NCBI GenBank assembly: GCA_023393375.1
Contig: JAEWLI010000158.1
Span: forward strand, 1 to 17,519
Length of the DNA: 17,519 nt
Origin: Bacteroidota bacterium
GTDB taxonomy: Bacteria > Bacteroidota > Bacteroidia > Cytophagales > Cyclobacteriaceae
Direction: 5' to 3'
The position numbers were made by a program, and so were the translations under genes. Positions 7,144 to 14,238 of the stretch are shown piece by piece. Below the pieces are notes generated by a model that did not search any database, was not told where the DNA came from, and was given only the letters and a program-made list of their open reading frames with translations. The stretch's first letter is position 1. Each line of letters begins with the position of its first letter.

Positions 7144-7887
7144 TCAGATATTTATATCATAACCTGACCGTTCATTGCTAATACGTTTTCTGGCAACAGA
7201 CATGGTAGCGGAGATAATTGTATTTAATTCATCCTCCAGTAGGTTTAACTGTTTTTTTATATCTTCATCTTCATTTATCCTTTCGGCTACCTGAAGGTTC
7301 ATCATCATGGCTTTTAAATTATCACTAAGTTTCTTTCGTGTTTCATTTACTTTTGGATCATACTTAAGGAAGGTTTGCCTGGCATGTGGGTAATAAACCT
7401 CTTCGAAATGAGATTGAGCAGCCTTTAATGATTCATAATCCGGGGTTGCTCCAATATGTTGATAAGCCATACGAGCGTTTTCATCACTGTCAATATTATT
7501 AAACAGGGCTTTTAATCTAGCGGATTGTTCTTTAAGGTCTAAAGCCCATAGACTTAAACCATGTTTTTTTAAAATAGACAGTAAATAAGATGCGGATGCT
7601 TCAATGGTGACATCATCTGAAAGCATTTGATATTCAATGAATGTACGTAAAGCTTTATATCGCTTATCCCGTCTTTCATCAGCCGATTGTACCTCTGGGG
7701 TTGCATCTAAGGATTGGGATTTCGAAACCGCAATATTTAAATTGTTGACACAAATAATTACCAATCCAGCTAAACCATCAACATAAGGTAGCCCCAATCC
7801 GACTTGTTGTACTTTACGGGCTATCCGTTCTGCTGCGGAGGAAAGTTCTTTGTGTAAAAGAAGGCTATGATTTAATTCCTGTAACAT
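7144..7887 (-). CDS. All-helical protein of unknown function (possibly DUF6261-like)
   Basis: A soluble 247-residue protein without signal peptide or membrane span. It looks mainly alpha-helical throughout, with heptad-like stretches in the C-terminal third (NETRKKLSDNLKAMMMNLQV, DIKKQLNLLEDELNTIISAT). Length, an N-terminal helix rich in Leu and His, and the DARxxALxxFI-like segment (DKRYKALRTFIEYQM, residues 74-88) recall a Bacteroidota-only family that I remember as DUF6261, but I cannot confirm that. It could form a helical bundle or dimer. It converges on the AAA+/TPR operon with 17 bases between stop codons and lies 93 bases downstream of the SRPBCC gene on the same strand, so it may share a transcript with it. 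No function is proposed. Confidence 0.75.
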   Translation of the reverse strand: MLQELNHSLLLHKELSSAAERIARKVQQVGLGLPYVDGLAGLVIICVNNLNIAVSKSQSLDATPEVQSADERRDKRYKALRTFIEYQMLSDDVTIEASASYLLSILKKHGLSLWALDLKEQSARLKALFNNIDSDENARMAYQHIGATPDYESLKAAQSHFEEVYYPHARQTFLKYDPKVNETRKKLSDNLKAMMMNLQVAERINEDEDIKKQLNLLEDELNTIISATMSVARKRISNERSGYDINI

Positions 7888-7980
7888 TACAATTAAAATA
7901 GGTTATGTTACTAAATTAAGTCAAATTTCAGGTAAAACCCAATTATTCATGGAAAAAATACAGTAATAGTATGGCAATTT

Positions 7981-8460
7981 TTACAAAGCATCTATTCCCG
8001 GAATATTAGGTCGATAATCTTCTTGCTGTTGTTCGCACCGATCTTTAAGAGCGGTCAACCATTCTGTCAAAGAAATGTCTAGGGTTTTCTGTAATTTTCC
8101 TTTCATTAATCTGGATACCCATCCTTCCATACTTTCCAAAGTGTTGACTTCTGTGCCATCTAAAGTAGACTTGAGAATCCAATTATGAATTGCAGTGGTA
8201 CCCAAAGCTTTGCCTGTCCATCCAAAGTAATAAAATGGCTCAACAGTGTGTAGAATCGAATTAATTTTGAATTTTCCACTTTTCCAAGTAAAGGATGTGC
8301 CTTTTTGTATTGGACCATTTACTTTGGTTGCTGAAATTCCTTTATACCATTGAGGCCATTCATCTATATTGGTAAGGATTTGCCAGATTTTTTCGGGTTT
8401 TGCGAGAATAATGATGTTCTTACGGCACACGATAGGGGCATTCTCATTAATTGCTTTCAT
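7981..8460 (-). CDS. SRPBCC-fold (START/Bet v1-like) protein
   Basis: The 159-residue product matches the polyketide cyclase/dehydrase type of SRPBCC proteins: an N-terminal strand with IILAKPEKIWQILTNIDEWPQWYKGI (residues 17-42, the helix pair that follows strand 1 with its Trp-Pro-x-Trp signature), central strands GTSFTWKSGKFKINSILHTV (54-73) and GTEVNTLESMEGW (102-114), and a long C-terminal helix (KTLDISLTEWLTALKDRCEQ). Such domains bind hydrophobic ligands in a deep cavity; here the ligand is unknown. It lacks a signal peptide and should be cytoplasmic. No convincing promoter or Shine-Dalgarno is visible in the 175-base gap upstream. Confidence 0.85.
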   Translation of the reverse strand: MKAINENAPIVCRKNIIILAKPEKIWQILTNIDEWPQWYKGISATKVNGPIQKGTSFTWKSGKFKINSILHTVEPFYYFGWTGKALGTTAIHNWILKSTLDGTEVNTLESMEGWVSRLMKGKLQKTLDISLTEWLTALKDRCEQQQEDYRPNIPGIDAL

Positions 8461-8579
8461 TTATGTTCACTTCTCAGGTTATCTATAGGAATGATTTTGG
8501 ACCGAATCAGTCTGAAATAAACAAACTGTAAATTATGTGGAATGTTAGTTAGTTTGGTAGAAAATTAGGCAAAGGCATT

Positions 8580-8609
8580 AATAAAAATAGCCCAACATGA
8601 TGCTGAGCC
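8580..8609 (-). terminator. Terminator of the S41 protease gene
   Basis: On the minus strand ggctca (8609-8604) pairs with tgggct (8594-8589), with G-U pairs, around a 9-base loop and is followed by atttttatta. It lies 27 bases after the stop codon of the S41 gene. Confidence 0.6.
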
Positions 8610-8635
8610 ATTTAAATACCAGTTCTAAAATAACA

Positions 8636-9997
8636 TTAATCTACCCAAAGAATATTCCCTTTTCTTAACCTGTGAATATCATCAAGTGTTTCAAAAGGCA
8701 TTTTAATAGGTTTTAACCGGGCTGGGCCAGGTAGTTCTCCGGTAAGAAAATTTAGTGCAGCCATCAACATGGGATCTGAAGTATCTCCAAAAGGTTTAGT
8801 ATCAAATACATTATCATCAATATAATAGTCGGGTATTAATCCGTCGAAAAAATCAGTAAACCCTTCAGCATTTTCATACTTAAATACCAGCGGCATCATG
8901 GCGTATTGATGAAGTGGGGGTTCATTGTCATCAGTCATTACCAGCGATCCATAACATTTCCCTACAGTTTTTTCTCCTATATGAAAAACATCCATATAAG
9001 GTTCTAAACCATTTAGTAGTAGTTCACTAGCAGATGCTGACCGTTTACTGGTTAAGAATACCACTCTGGAAAGGTTCAGATTTATAGTTGAAGCAGGGAT
9101 TTTATAGATCAAATTTCCTGATTCAGGCCCTTCCTTGTCCAAAAAATGTTGATTGAGCAGATCATTATAAAGAAATTTTACCAATACCGATTGATCAGAT
9201 AGTACTTCCGATGGTGCAATGGCACTTGCTAAAAATCCTGCTACTTTTAGTTCACCCCCGGGATTGAAACGTAGGTCTACAACCAATTCAGTTGCTCCGG
9301 AGTTTTTAACTTCAGTCAATACGTCTTTTAATCGATTGACCCATCGGTTGTTTTCTCCTGATATGAAATCTGAATATACCAGATATCCTATTTTATTATT
9401 ATTATGCTCTATCACATCATAATACCTGACGGGATCCATTTCTATTTTTCGAGCTGTGAGTTGAACCTTTTGATTTGTACTTTCGATTCCGCCATTGGTA
9501 TATTTTCCCAAAGTCACCGAATAAGAACTTCCAGAATACAAGGTATAATAATTTTCTGTATCAAGCACTGTATTGTCTATTGCTATAATAATATCACCTC
9601 TTTTTAAACCAGCTTCAGATGCAGGGGAATTTTCATAAACGAACTGAACTACAATGAATACATTCTCTGTGCCACTGATCTTTCCAAAAGAAGGTGAAAA
9701 TCCCATCGAAATTGCATTCCCTTTCATTTCTGATATCAATTTCTGTGCATCGTTGGTAATCCAGGAAAAACGATCATCCTTATAGAGAAGTCTATTAAAA
9801 TAATCTTTTGGATCGGCGAATGAGTTCAAATTCACATTGGGCATTTGGTTATTCCAAAAGTAATAAGTTGACATTTGCCCTTTTATCCAATTATTTACCA
9901 ATTGTGATTCTGCCGGGATTTCAGAATCGTCTTTACAAGAAATAGTGAAAATAATAAGCGACAGCAGAAGATAAGATAGTATTTTAAAATTTTTCAT
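8636..9997 (-). CDS. S41-family peptidase lipoprotein with PDZ domain (C-terminal processing type)
   Basis: From the ATG at 9995-9997 the protein has 453 residues. A TTG 21 bases upstream (10016-10018) is in frame but overlaps the promoter -7 box, so it cannot be the start. The signal peptide ends in T-I-S-C (Cys21). The mature N-terminus CKDDSE carries Lys-Asp-Asp just after the lipidated Cys, like the export signal that sends lipoproteins to the cell surface in Flavobacteriia. A PDZ domain covers about 95-185 (SEAGLKRGDIIIAIDN). The S41 core follows: GYLVYSDF, LVVDLRFNPGGE (238-249) and FLTSKRSASASELLLNGLE (314-332). Ser322 is the expected nucleophile and Lys347 (T-V-G-K) lies 25 residues on, as in E. 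coli Prc. Prc's Gln (Lys+4) is Ser351 here. It should cleave unstructured protein tails outside the cytoplasm. It is transcribed alone from a strong promoter. Confidence 0.87.
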   Translation of the reverse strand: MKNFKILSYLLLSLIIFTISCKDDSEIPAESQLVNNWIKGQMSTYYFWNNQMPNVNLNSFADPKDYFNRLLYKDDRFSWITNDAQKLISEMKGNAISMGFSPSFGKISGTENVFIVVQFVYENSPASEAGLKRGDIIIAIDNTVLDTENYYTLYSGSSYSVTLGKYTNGGIESTNQKVQLTARKIEMDPVRYYDVIEHNNNKIGYLVYSDFISGENNRWVNRLKDVLTEVKNSGATELVVDLRFNPGGELKVAGFLASAIAPSEVLSDQSVLVKFLYNDLLNQHFLDKEGPESGNLIYKIPASTINLNLSRVVFLTSKRSASASELLLNGLEPYMDVFHIGEKTVGKCYGSLVMTDDNEPPLHQYAMMPLVFKYENAEGFTDFFDGLIPDYYIDDNVFDTKPFGDTSDPMLMAALNFLTGELPGPARLKPIKMPFETLDDIHRLRKGNILWVD

Positions 9998-10015
9998 TTT
10001 TGTGTTCTGAATGAT

Positions 10016-10045
10016 CAAATATAATTAATTATTTTGGTAATTCAA
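10016..10045 (-). promoter_or_regulatory. Bacteroidota-type promoter of the S41 protease gene
   Basis: Read on the minus strand, TTG (10045-10043) is followed after exactly 19 bases by TATATTTG (10023-10016). Both fit the phylum consensus TTG / TAnnTTTG. Transcription should start near 10009, giving a leader of about 12 bases before the ATG at 9997. Confidence 0.7.
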
Positions 10046-10088
10046 CCGGTTAAACTTTTCTGGTTGAGCATTTATTAATTCCTTTGTT

Positions 10089-10122
10089 AATAGGAATTTT
10101 ATTCTCAAATTTCATTCCTATT
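10089..10122. repeat. Inverted repeat between divergent S41 and aminotransferase genes
   Basis: AATAGGAAT (10089-10097) and ATTCCTATT (10114-10122) are exact reverse complements separated by 16 bases. The repeat lies about 45 bases upstream of the aminotransferase ATG, on its side of the intergenic region. It could be a regulator binding site or an RNA hairpin in a leader. Confidence 0.4.
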
Positions 10123-10165
10123 TTAGGATAACGCTTTTTTTACTTTTTTAAATGTATTGGATCAC

Positions 10166-11260
10166 ATGGAAATTCCCTTCAATGACCTAAGTAGAATGTC
10201 TTTCCGAATAGTTGATGAACTAAATGATGCTTTTCACTCTGTTATCACTCGGTCTCATTATATTCAAGATATTGAAACCAAAAAATTTGAAGAAAATTTT
10301 GCCAGTTATATTGGTGTCCCTTATTGTGTTGGTTGTGGCAATGCTACAGATGCCCTGGAGATCATAATCAGAGCATTGGGAATAGGAGAGGGTGACGAGG
10401 TGCTGGTGCCCGCCAATAGTTACGTGGCTTGTGCAGAGTCAGTGATCAATGCGGGTGCTGTTCCCCGGTTTGTTGATATTTCACAGGATTATCCTGTAAT
10501 AGGTGTAAAGGAAGTTGAGGCCAAACTCACCAACGCCGTAAAAGCTATTATGGTAGTTCATTTGTATGGATATCCCGCTAAAATGGATCACATCATGGAG
10601 CTAGCAGAAAAGCAACACTTATATGTAATCGAAGATTGTGCACAAGCTCATGGTGCTACATATCACGGAAAACGAGTGGGAAGTTTTGGACATGCAGCAG
10701 CATTCAGTTTTTACCCAACAAAAAACCTCGGTGCTCTGGGTGATGGAGGAGCCATTGTGACAAACAATCACGATTTAGCTGCTAAATGCAGGATGTTGGG
10801 TAACCATGGTCAGAAGAGGAGGGAAGATTATAAAATGGCTGGTAGAAACAGCAGGTTGGATGAGATCCAGGCAGCATTTTTAAATGTGAAACTTAAATAT
10901 TTGGATGAATGGAATAATGAAAGAAAAACTTTGTCAAATCGGTATCAAAAAAATCTGGCCGGCTCAGTAATATCATTTTTTAATGAAAAACCATCTTCTG
11001 AACCCGTATTTCATATTTTAGTGGCCCAAGTGGAAGAAAGAGAACGATTGCAAAAGCATTTGGATAAAAATGGAATCCAAACAATGATCCATTATCACAA
11101 AACGCTTCCTGAACTTCATATTTTTAATCCTTACAACGAGAACGATTACCCAACAGCCAGTAAAATAAGTAAAAAGATTATAAGTCTGCCAATTTATCCT
11201 GGCCTAAAACAAGACGAAGTGGATTATATTTGTGAAAAAATATTAGATAAATGGGACTAA
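10166..11260 (+). CDS. DegT/DnrJ/EryC1/StrS-family PLP-dependent aminotransferase
   Basis: From the ATG at 10166 the protein has 364 residues; an upstream in-frame TTG (10157) would add only three. Family marks are clear: IPFNDLSR start, GCGNATDALEIIIRALGIGEGDEV (56-79), NSYVACAESVINAGAVPRFVDI (84-105), IEDCAQAHGA (155-164, Asp157 contacts the PLP pyridine) and SFYPTKNLGALGDGGAI (181-197), where Lys186 binds PLP. The C-terminal part has the IQTMIHYHKTLPELH segment common in dTDP-3-keto-sugar aminotransferases (FdtB/QdtB type). These enzymes transfer an amino group from glutamate to a nucleotide-linked keto sugar during LPS or glycan synthesis. No other sugar-nucleotide gene lies nearby, so the substrate is open; it may serve a distant pathway. 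It appears to be a single-gene unit, with an inverted repeat upstream. Confidence 0.9.
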   Translation: MEIPFNDLSRMSFRIVDELNDAFHSVITRSHYIQDIETKKFEENFASYIGVPYCVGCGNATDALEIIIRALGIGEGDEVLVPANSYVACAESVINAGAVPRFVDISQDYPVIGVKEVEAKLTNAVKAIMVVHLYGYPAKMDHIMELAEKQHLYVIEDCAQAHGATYHGKRVGSFGHAAAFSFYPTKNLGALGDGGAIVTNNHDLAAKCRMLGNHGQKRREDYKMAGRNSRLDEIQAAFLNVKLKYLDEWNNERKTLSNRYQKNLAGSVISFFNEKPSSEPVFHILVAQVEERERLQKHLDKNGIQTMIHYHKTLPELHIFNPYNENDYPTASKISKKIISLPIYPGLKQDEVDYICEKILDKWD

Positions 11261-11360
11261 AGACTTAAAAAAAAAACCTTAATCATGAAACATTTCATAA
11301 TATATTATTGAACTTTGTAATCGAGAAATACATTAACATGAATAGCGTTAAGGTATTGAA

Positions 11361-11374
11361 AAGTTTTAAAACTT
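11361..11374. repeat. 14-bp palindrome just upstream of tatA
   Basis: AAGTTTTAAAACTT is a perfect palindrome ending seven bases before the tatA ATG, where a ribosome-binding site would lie. It could be a small hairpin near the start codon, but its AT content makes a chance origin likely. Confidence 0.25.
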
Positions 11375-11380
11375 AAAATT

Positions 11381-11599
11381 ATGATAAACTCAATTTTAGC
11401 ATTTATTGGTGGTCTGGGTGGTTGGGAACTTATTCTCATCATGTTTGTAATCCTTGTTTTTTTTGGTGCTAAAAGAATACCGGAACTAGCCCGTGGTTTA
11501 GGCAAAGGTATCCGTGAATTTAAAGATGCTACCAATGAAATTAAAAAGGATATTGAAACCGGTATCCAGGATGATAATTCAAACAAAGCCAATACCTGA
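11381..11599 (+). CDS. tatA: Twin-arginine translocase subunit TatA
   Basis: A 72-residue protein with the full TatA layout: a short N-terminal membrane helix (LGGWELILIMFVILVFF, about residues 12-28), an F-G hinge (28-29), an amphipathic helix (AKRIPELARGLGKGIREFKD, 30-49) and a charged, disordered tail (KKDIETGIQDDNSNKANT). TatA oligomers widen the membrane for folded proteins brought by TatC. No tatC lies in the window, so the partner must be encoded elsewhere. The length and lack of an extended C-terminal domain favour TatA over TatB. It is followed directly by a weak stem-loop and the tRNA gene. Confidence 0.93.
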   Translation: MINSILAFIGGLGGWELILIMFVILVFFGAKRIPELARGLGKGIREFKDATNEIKKDIETGIQDDNSNKANT

Positions 11600-11600
11600 T

Positions 11601-11621
11601 CATAAATCGGACATATTTATG
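11601..11621 (+). terminator. Weak stem-loop after tatA
   Basis: CATAAAT (11601-11607) pairs perfectly with ATTTATG (11615-11621) around a 7-base loop, one base after the tatA stop. It has one G-C pair and no proper U run, so termination would be weak. Confidence 0.3.
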
Positions 11622-11658
11622 GTTAATTAAATAATTGTACTATTTTGGTGCTTTACTT

Positions 11659-11730
11659 TGCCCGATAGTGTAACTGGCAACACGTCTGACTCTGGATCAG
11701 AAGAGTCCAGGTTCGAGCCCTGGTCGGGCA
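11659..11730 (+). tRNA. tRNA-Gln (anticodon CTG)
   Basis: The 72 bases fold as a full cloverleaf: acceptor TGCCCGA/TCGGGCA, D stem GTGT/ACAC with GG in the loop, anticodon stem TCTGA/TCAGA with loop CTCTGGA, a 5-base variable loop, and T stem CCAGG/CCTGG with TTCGAGC. The anticodon CTG reads CAG (Gln). The 3' CCA is not encoded and must be added by the CCA enzyme. It sits between tatA and the molbindin gene. Confidence 0.96.
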
Positions 11731-11830
11731 ACTCCCTCTAACAAATATTTTCCTATTTTATATATATATTATAATATTTACTGTAATAATTGTATAGCAT
11801 TTTTAAACTGTGTACATTTATGCTTTTAAC

Positions 11831-11838
11831 GGGGGGAG
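11831..11838 (+). promoter_or_regulatory. G-rich Shine-Dalgarno of the molbindin gene
   Basis: GGGGGGAG precedes the ATG at 11848 by nine bases and stands out sharply from the surrounding AT-rich leader. It supports that start codon. Confidence 0.6.
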
Positions 11839-11847
11839 CCTGGAAAA

Positions 11848-12054
11848 ATGAAGATTGATACACGCAATATATTGAAAGGAAAAGTAGTTGATGTGCAACC
11901 AGGAGTAATAACAGCCAAAATAAAACTGGATCTTGGGAATGGAAATATCATTACCTCAATTGTTTCTTTGGATTGGCTGGAAGGAATGGGAATTAAAATT
12001 GGTGATGAAGCTTCGGCAATTGTCAAATCAACCGAAGTAATGATTGGGAAATAG
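11848..12054 (+). CDS. Single TOBE/Mop-domain protein (molbindin-like)
   Basis: The 68 residues form one Mop (TOBE) domain: TRNILKGKVVDVQPGVITAKIKLDL (5-29), then NIITSIVSLDWLEGMGIKIGDEASAIVKSTEVMIGK (33-68). This matches the pattern of molbindins, S-A-R-N-x-L-x-G-x-V / I-T / L-G-L-x-x-G / A-x-I-K-A-S-x-V-M-I. Such proteins assemble as rings that bind molybdate or tungstate in the cytoplasm and are thought to buffer the oxyanion. The protein lacks the usual second Mop domain and any ModE or ModC part. No modABC or cofactor synthesis gene is nearby, and no Moco riboswitch-like fold was recognised upstream. It starts after a strong G-rich ribosome-binding site. Confidence 0.85.
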   Translation: MKIDTRNILKGKVVDVQPGVITAKIKLDLGNGNIITSIVSLDWLEGMGIKIGDEASAIVKSTEVMIGK

Positions 12055-12152
12055 TGTAATTAAATCACAACTTTTATCAAATCGCATCTCTATTTCTAAG
12101 CACTTCTCTAATTAAATAAATACAACTCCTTCAATTATCCTGTCCTTGTTGA

Positions 12153-12176
12153 AAAGCATTGGTTTAAAAATGCTTT
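12153..12176. repeat. 8-bp inverted repeat upstream of pta
   Basis: AAAGCATT (12153-12160) and AATGCTTT (12169-12176) are exact reverse complements around eight bases. On neither strand is the stem followed by a U run, so it is not a terminator. It lies upstream of the candidate pta -7 box, where an operator would be. Confidence 0.35.
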
Positions 12177-12204
12177 AAAAAAATTAATCCTAAAATATAT
12201 TCCC

Positions 12205-12212
12205 TAATTTTG
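12205..12212 (+). promoter_or_regulatory. Candidate -7 element of the pta operon
   Basis: TAATTTTG matches TAnnTTTG and lies 29 bases before the pta ATG. No TTG is found 17-23 bases upstream, so the -33 half is missing or unusual. Confidence 0.4.
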
Positions 12213-12241
12213 CCTACCAAAAAGAGGTTTTATTGTTAGGT

Positions 12242-13243
12242 ATGAGTTTACTTGTAAAAATAATCAACAAAGCTCAAAAAGACAGAAAAAGAATAGTTCT
12301 TCCAGAGGGCATGGAAGAGAGGACGCTTAGAGCTGCAAACACGGCAATTGAAAAAGGTATTGCTGATATCATTTTAATTGGTCAACCTGACCGAATATAC
12401 AACGAAGCGCGGAACAGAAATTATGAGCACATTGCACGAGCGAAGATCGTAGATCCTACTTCCCATGAAAGAAAATATGAGTATATTCAACTCATGCTGG
12501 ATGCCCGCAAATCAAAAGGCTTAACTGAAGAAGAGGCAAGAAAGTTGATCGAAGATCCATTATATTTGGGAGCACTTATGATCAAAACAGGGGATGCTGA
12601 TGGTGAAGTAGCAGGTGCAATCAATGCTACCTCTGACGTGTTAAGGCCTGCATTTCAATATATAAAAACGCAACCGGGTGTAAGTGTGGTTTCAGGGGCT
12701 TTTATTATGATTATTCCCGATACTGGTTTTGGCGAAAATGGTGTAATGGTTTTTGCTGATTGTGCCGTAAATCCTGACCCTACTGCTGAACAATTGGCTC
12801 AAATAGCCTATTCAAGTGCGCAAACCGCCAGGAGTATTGCCAAACTGGAGCCTAAAGTAGCAATGTTAAGTTTTTCGACAAAAGGAAGTGCTAACCATCC
12901 TGTAATAGATAAGGTGATAAAAGCAACTGAAATAGCCCGTAGTCTATACCCTGAGCTTCAGGTCGACGGTGAATTACAAGCCGATGCTGCCATTGTTCCC
13001 GGTATCGGGCAAAAGAAAGCCCCTGGTAGCAAAATAGCCGGTACTGCAAATGTGTTGGTATTCCCCGATCTTTCCTCCGGAAACATCGCATACAAATTAG
13101 TTCAACGCATGGCACACGCAGAAGCAATTGGCCCAATACTTCAAGGTATGGCCGCACCAGTCAATGACTTGTCGAGGGGTTGTTCAGCAAATGATATATT
13201 TAGCCTAATTGCCATAACAGTTTGTCAGGCACAACGCGATTGA
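12242..13243 (+). CDS. pta: Phosphate acetyltransferase
   Basis: Pta interconverts acetyl-CoA + phosphate and acetyl phosphate + CoA in the cytoplasm. The 333-residue product is the short form, lacking the DRTGG and BioD-like N-terminal domains of enteric Pta. It carries RIVLPEGMEERTL (17-29), GDADGEVAGAINAT (117-130), VSGAF (150-154), FADCAVNPDPTAEQLAQIA (171-189), FPDLSSGNIAYKLVQRMA (274-291) and APVNDLSRGCSANDI (305-319). Ser311, Arg312 and Asp318 correspond to the active-site residues of Methanosarcina Pta. The ATG at 12242 gives the usual start (M-S-L-L-V-K-I...). An upstream TTG (12233) has AGAGG five bases before it and would add three residues, so it is a possible alternative. It opens a three-gene operon with the dehydrogenase-like gene 17 bases downstream and then ackA. 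Confidence 0.95.
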   Translation: MSLLVKIINKAQKDRKRIVLPEGMEERTLRAANTAIEKGIADIILIGQPDRIYNEARNRNYEHIARAKIVDPTSHERKYEYIQLMLDARKSKGLTEEEARKLIEDPLYLGALMIKTGDADGEVAGAINATSDVLRPAFQYIKTQPGVSVVSGAFIMIIPDTGFGENGVMVFADCAVNPDPTAEQLAQIAYSSAQTARSIAKLEPKVAMLSFSTKGSANHPVIDKVIKATEIARSLYPELQVDGELQADAAIVPGIGQKKAPGSKIAGTANVLVFPDLSSGNIAYKLVQRMAHAEAIGPILQGMAAPVNDLSRGCSANDIFSLIAITVCQAQRD

Positions 13244-13260
13244 AATTTAACAGGAATAGC

Positions 13261-14226
13261 ATGGAAGAGATTATTGAACCAATAGAACATTATGCCCTGA
13301 AAAAGGCAAATACTTCAAATCAACAAAAGACCGGTTCTTTTAATAAAATTGGATTAGTTGGTTGTGGTCAAGTAGGTCAAAGTATAGCCCGTATGGTAAG
13401 TACTCATGGATTGGAAGTGGTATTTGTGGAGTTATCGGATCTAAAAATCGACCAGGCTTACAAAGATTTAGCGAAAGACCTGGATAGAATGATTGAGCGA
13501 TGGGGGATGACGGAGAGTGAGAAGAGGGCAATCATGTCCAGAATAAGTGGTTCTGTAAAATACGAGACATTAAATAATTGCGATATTGTTATTGAAGCAG
13601 TCAAATCAAAAACAAGAGAAAACAGTGTTGACCTAAGAAAACAATTATTTAAAAACATAGAAAAAAATGTAAGCTCAGATACCATCATAGCTACCAATTC
13701 TTCTACATTGGTCATTACAGAATTGTCATCTGAATTGGATAATCCTGAAAGATGTGTCAGTTTTCATTTCCTTTCACCCGCACCTGAGGCCAGGATTGTA
13801 GAAGTTGTGAAAGGGTTGTATACTTCAGAAGAGGTTTACCAGCGTGTGTGCAGATTTGCCAGGTTATTGGATAAACAAGTAATTCCTGTGATAGAATCTC
13901 CAGGAATTATCAGTACACGCCTGATGGTGCCATGGATCAATGAAGCTTGCGAAATACTGATGGAAGGTGTGGGTACAATGGAAGATATTGATGCAACAAT
14001 GACACTCGGCTTCGGACTTCCCTACGGTCCTTTTGCGATGGCTGATAAACTTGGCCTTGATAAGGTTTCACGATGGTTGGACAATCTGTACAAAGAATTT
14101 GGTGATGTTAAATATAAAGCATCTCCACTATTGAGAAAATTAGTTCGTGCCAATCGTTTAGGGCGGTTAACCGGTAGAGGGTTTTATGAATATGACGAAG
14201 AGGGCAATAAGATAGGTAAAGAGTAA
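13261..14226 (+). CDS. 3-hydroxyacyl-CoA dehydrogenase-family protein, atypical active site
   Basis: A 321-residue protein between pta and ackA. Its fold is clear: NAD-binding GLVGCGQVGQSIA (31-43, GxGxxG at 34-39), Glu57 ending strand 2 (an NAD rather than NADP preference), NSSTLVITE (146-154), FHFLSPAPEARIVEVV (168-183) and the C-terminal domain NEACEILMEGVGTMEDIDAT (227-246) to GLPYGPFAMAD (252-262). Aligned to human HADH, Ser148, His169 and Glu181 match Ser137, His158 and Glu170. Asn208 becomes Thr219, and the H-F-F-N-P Asn becomes Ser172. The His-Glu pair is intact, but two conserved Asn are lost. The first ~27 residues form an extra N-terminal arm. A longer reading frame from 13222 would overlap pta; the ATG at 13261 is preferred. 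The name '3-hydroxybutyryl-CoA dehydrogenase' may overstate what it does; the true substrate is unknown. Confidence 0.82.
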   Translation: MEEIIEPIEHYALKKANTSNQQKTGSFNKIGLVGCGQVGQSIARMVSTHGLEVVFVELSDLKIDQAYKDLAKDLDRMIERWGMTESEKRAIMSRISGSVKYETLNNCDIVIEAVKSKTRENSVDLRKQLFKNIEKNVSSDTIIATNSSTLVITELSSELDNPERCVSFHFLSPAPEARIVEVVKGLYTSEEVYQRVCRFARLLDKQVIPVIESPGIISTRLMVPWINEACEILMEGVGTMEDIDATMTLGFGLPYGPFAMADKLGLDKVSRWLDNLYKEFGDVKYKASPLLRKLVRANRLGRLTGRGFYEYDEEGNKIGKE

Positions 14227-14238
14227 TAAAGCATAGAG

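Noticed and set aside
10016..10018. TTG as start of the S41 lipoprotein
   Set aside because: It lies inside the -7 promoter box and would not be transcribed; the ATG at 9997 gives a proper lipoprotein signal.
11646..11661. Sigma-54-like TGG...TTTGC sequence ahead of the tRNA
   Set aside because: GG and GC are 11 bases apart instead of 10, and the GC is already part of the tRNA acceptor stem.
12153..12176. Inverted repeat before pta as a terminator
   Set aside because: Neither strand has a U run after the stem.
13222..13260. TTG start of the dehydrogenase overlapping pta
   Set aside because: It adds 13 residues without family match; the ATG at 13261 gives ordinary operon spacing.
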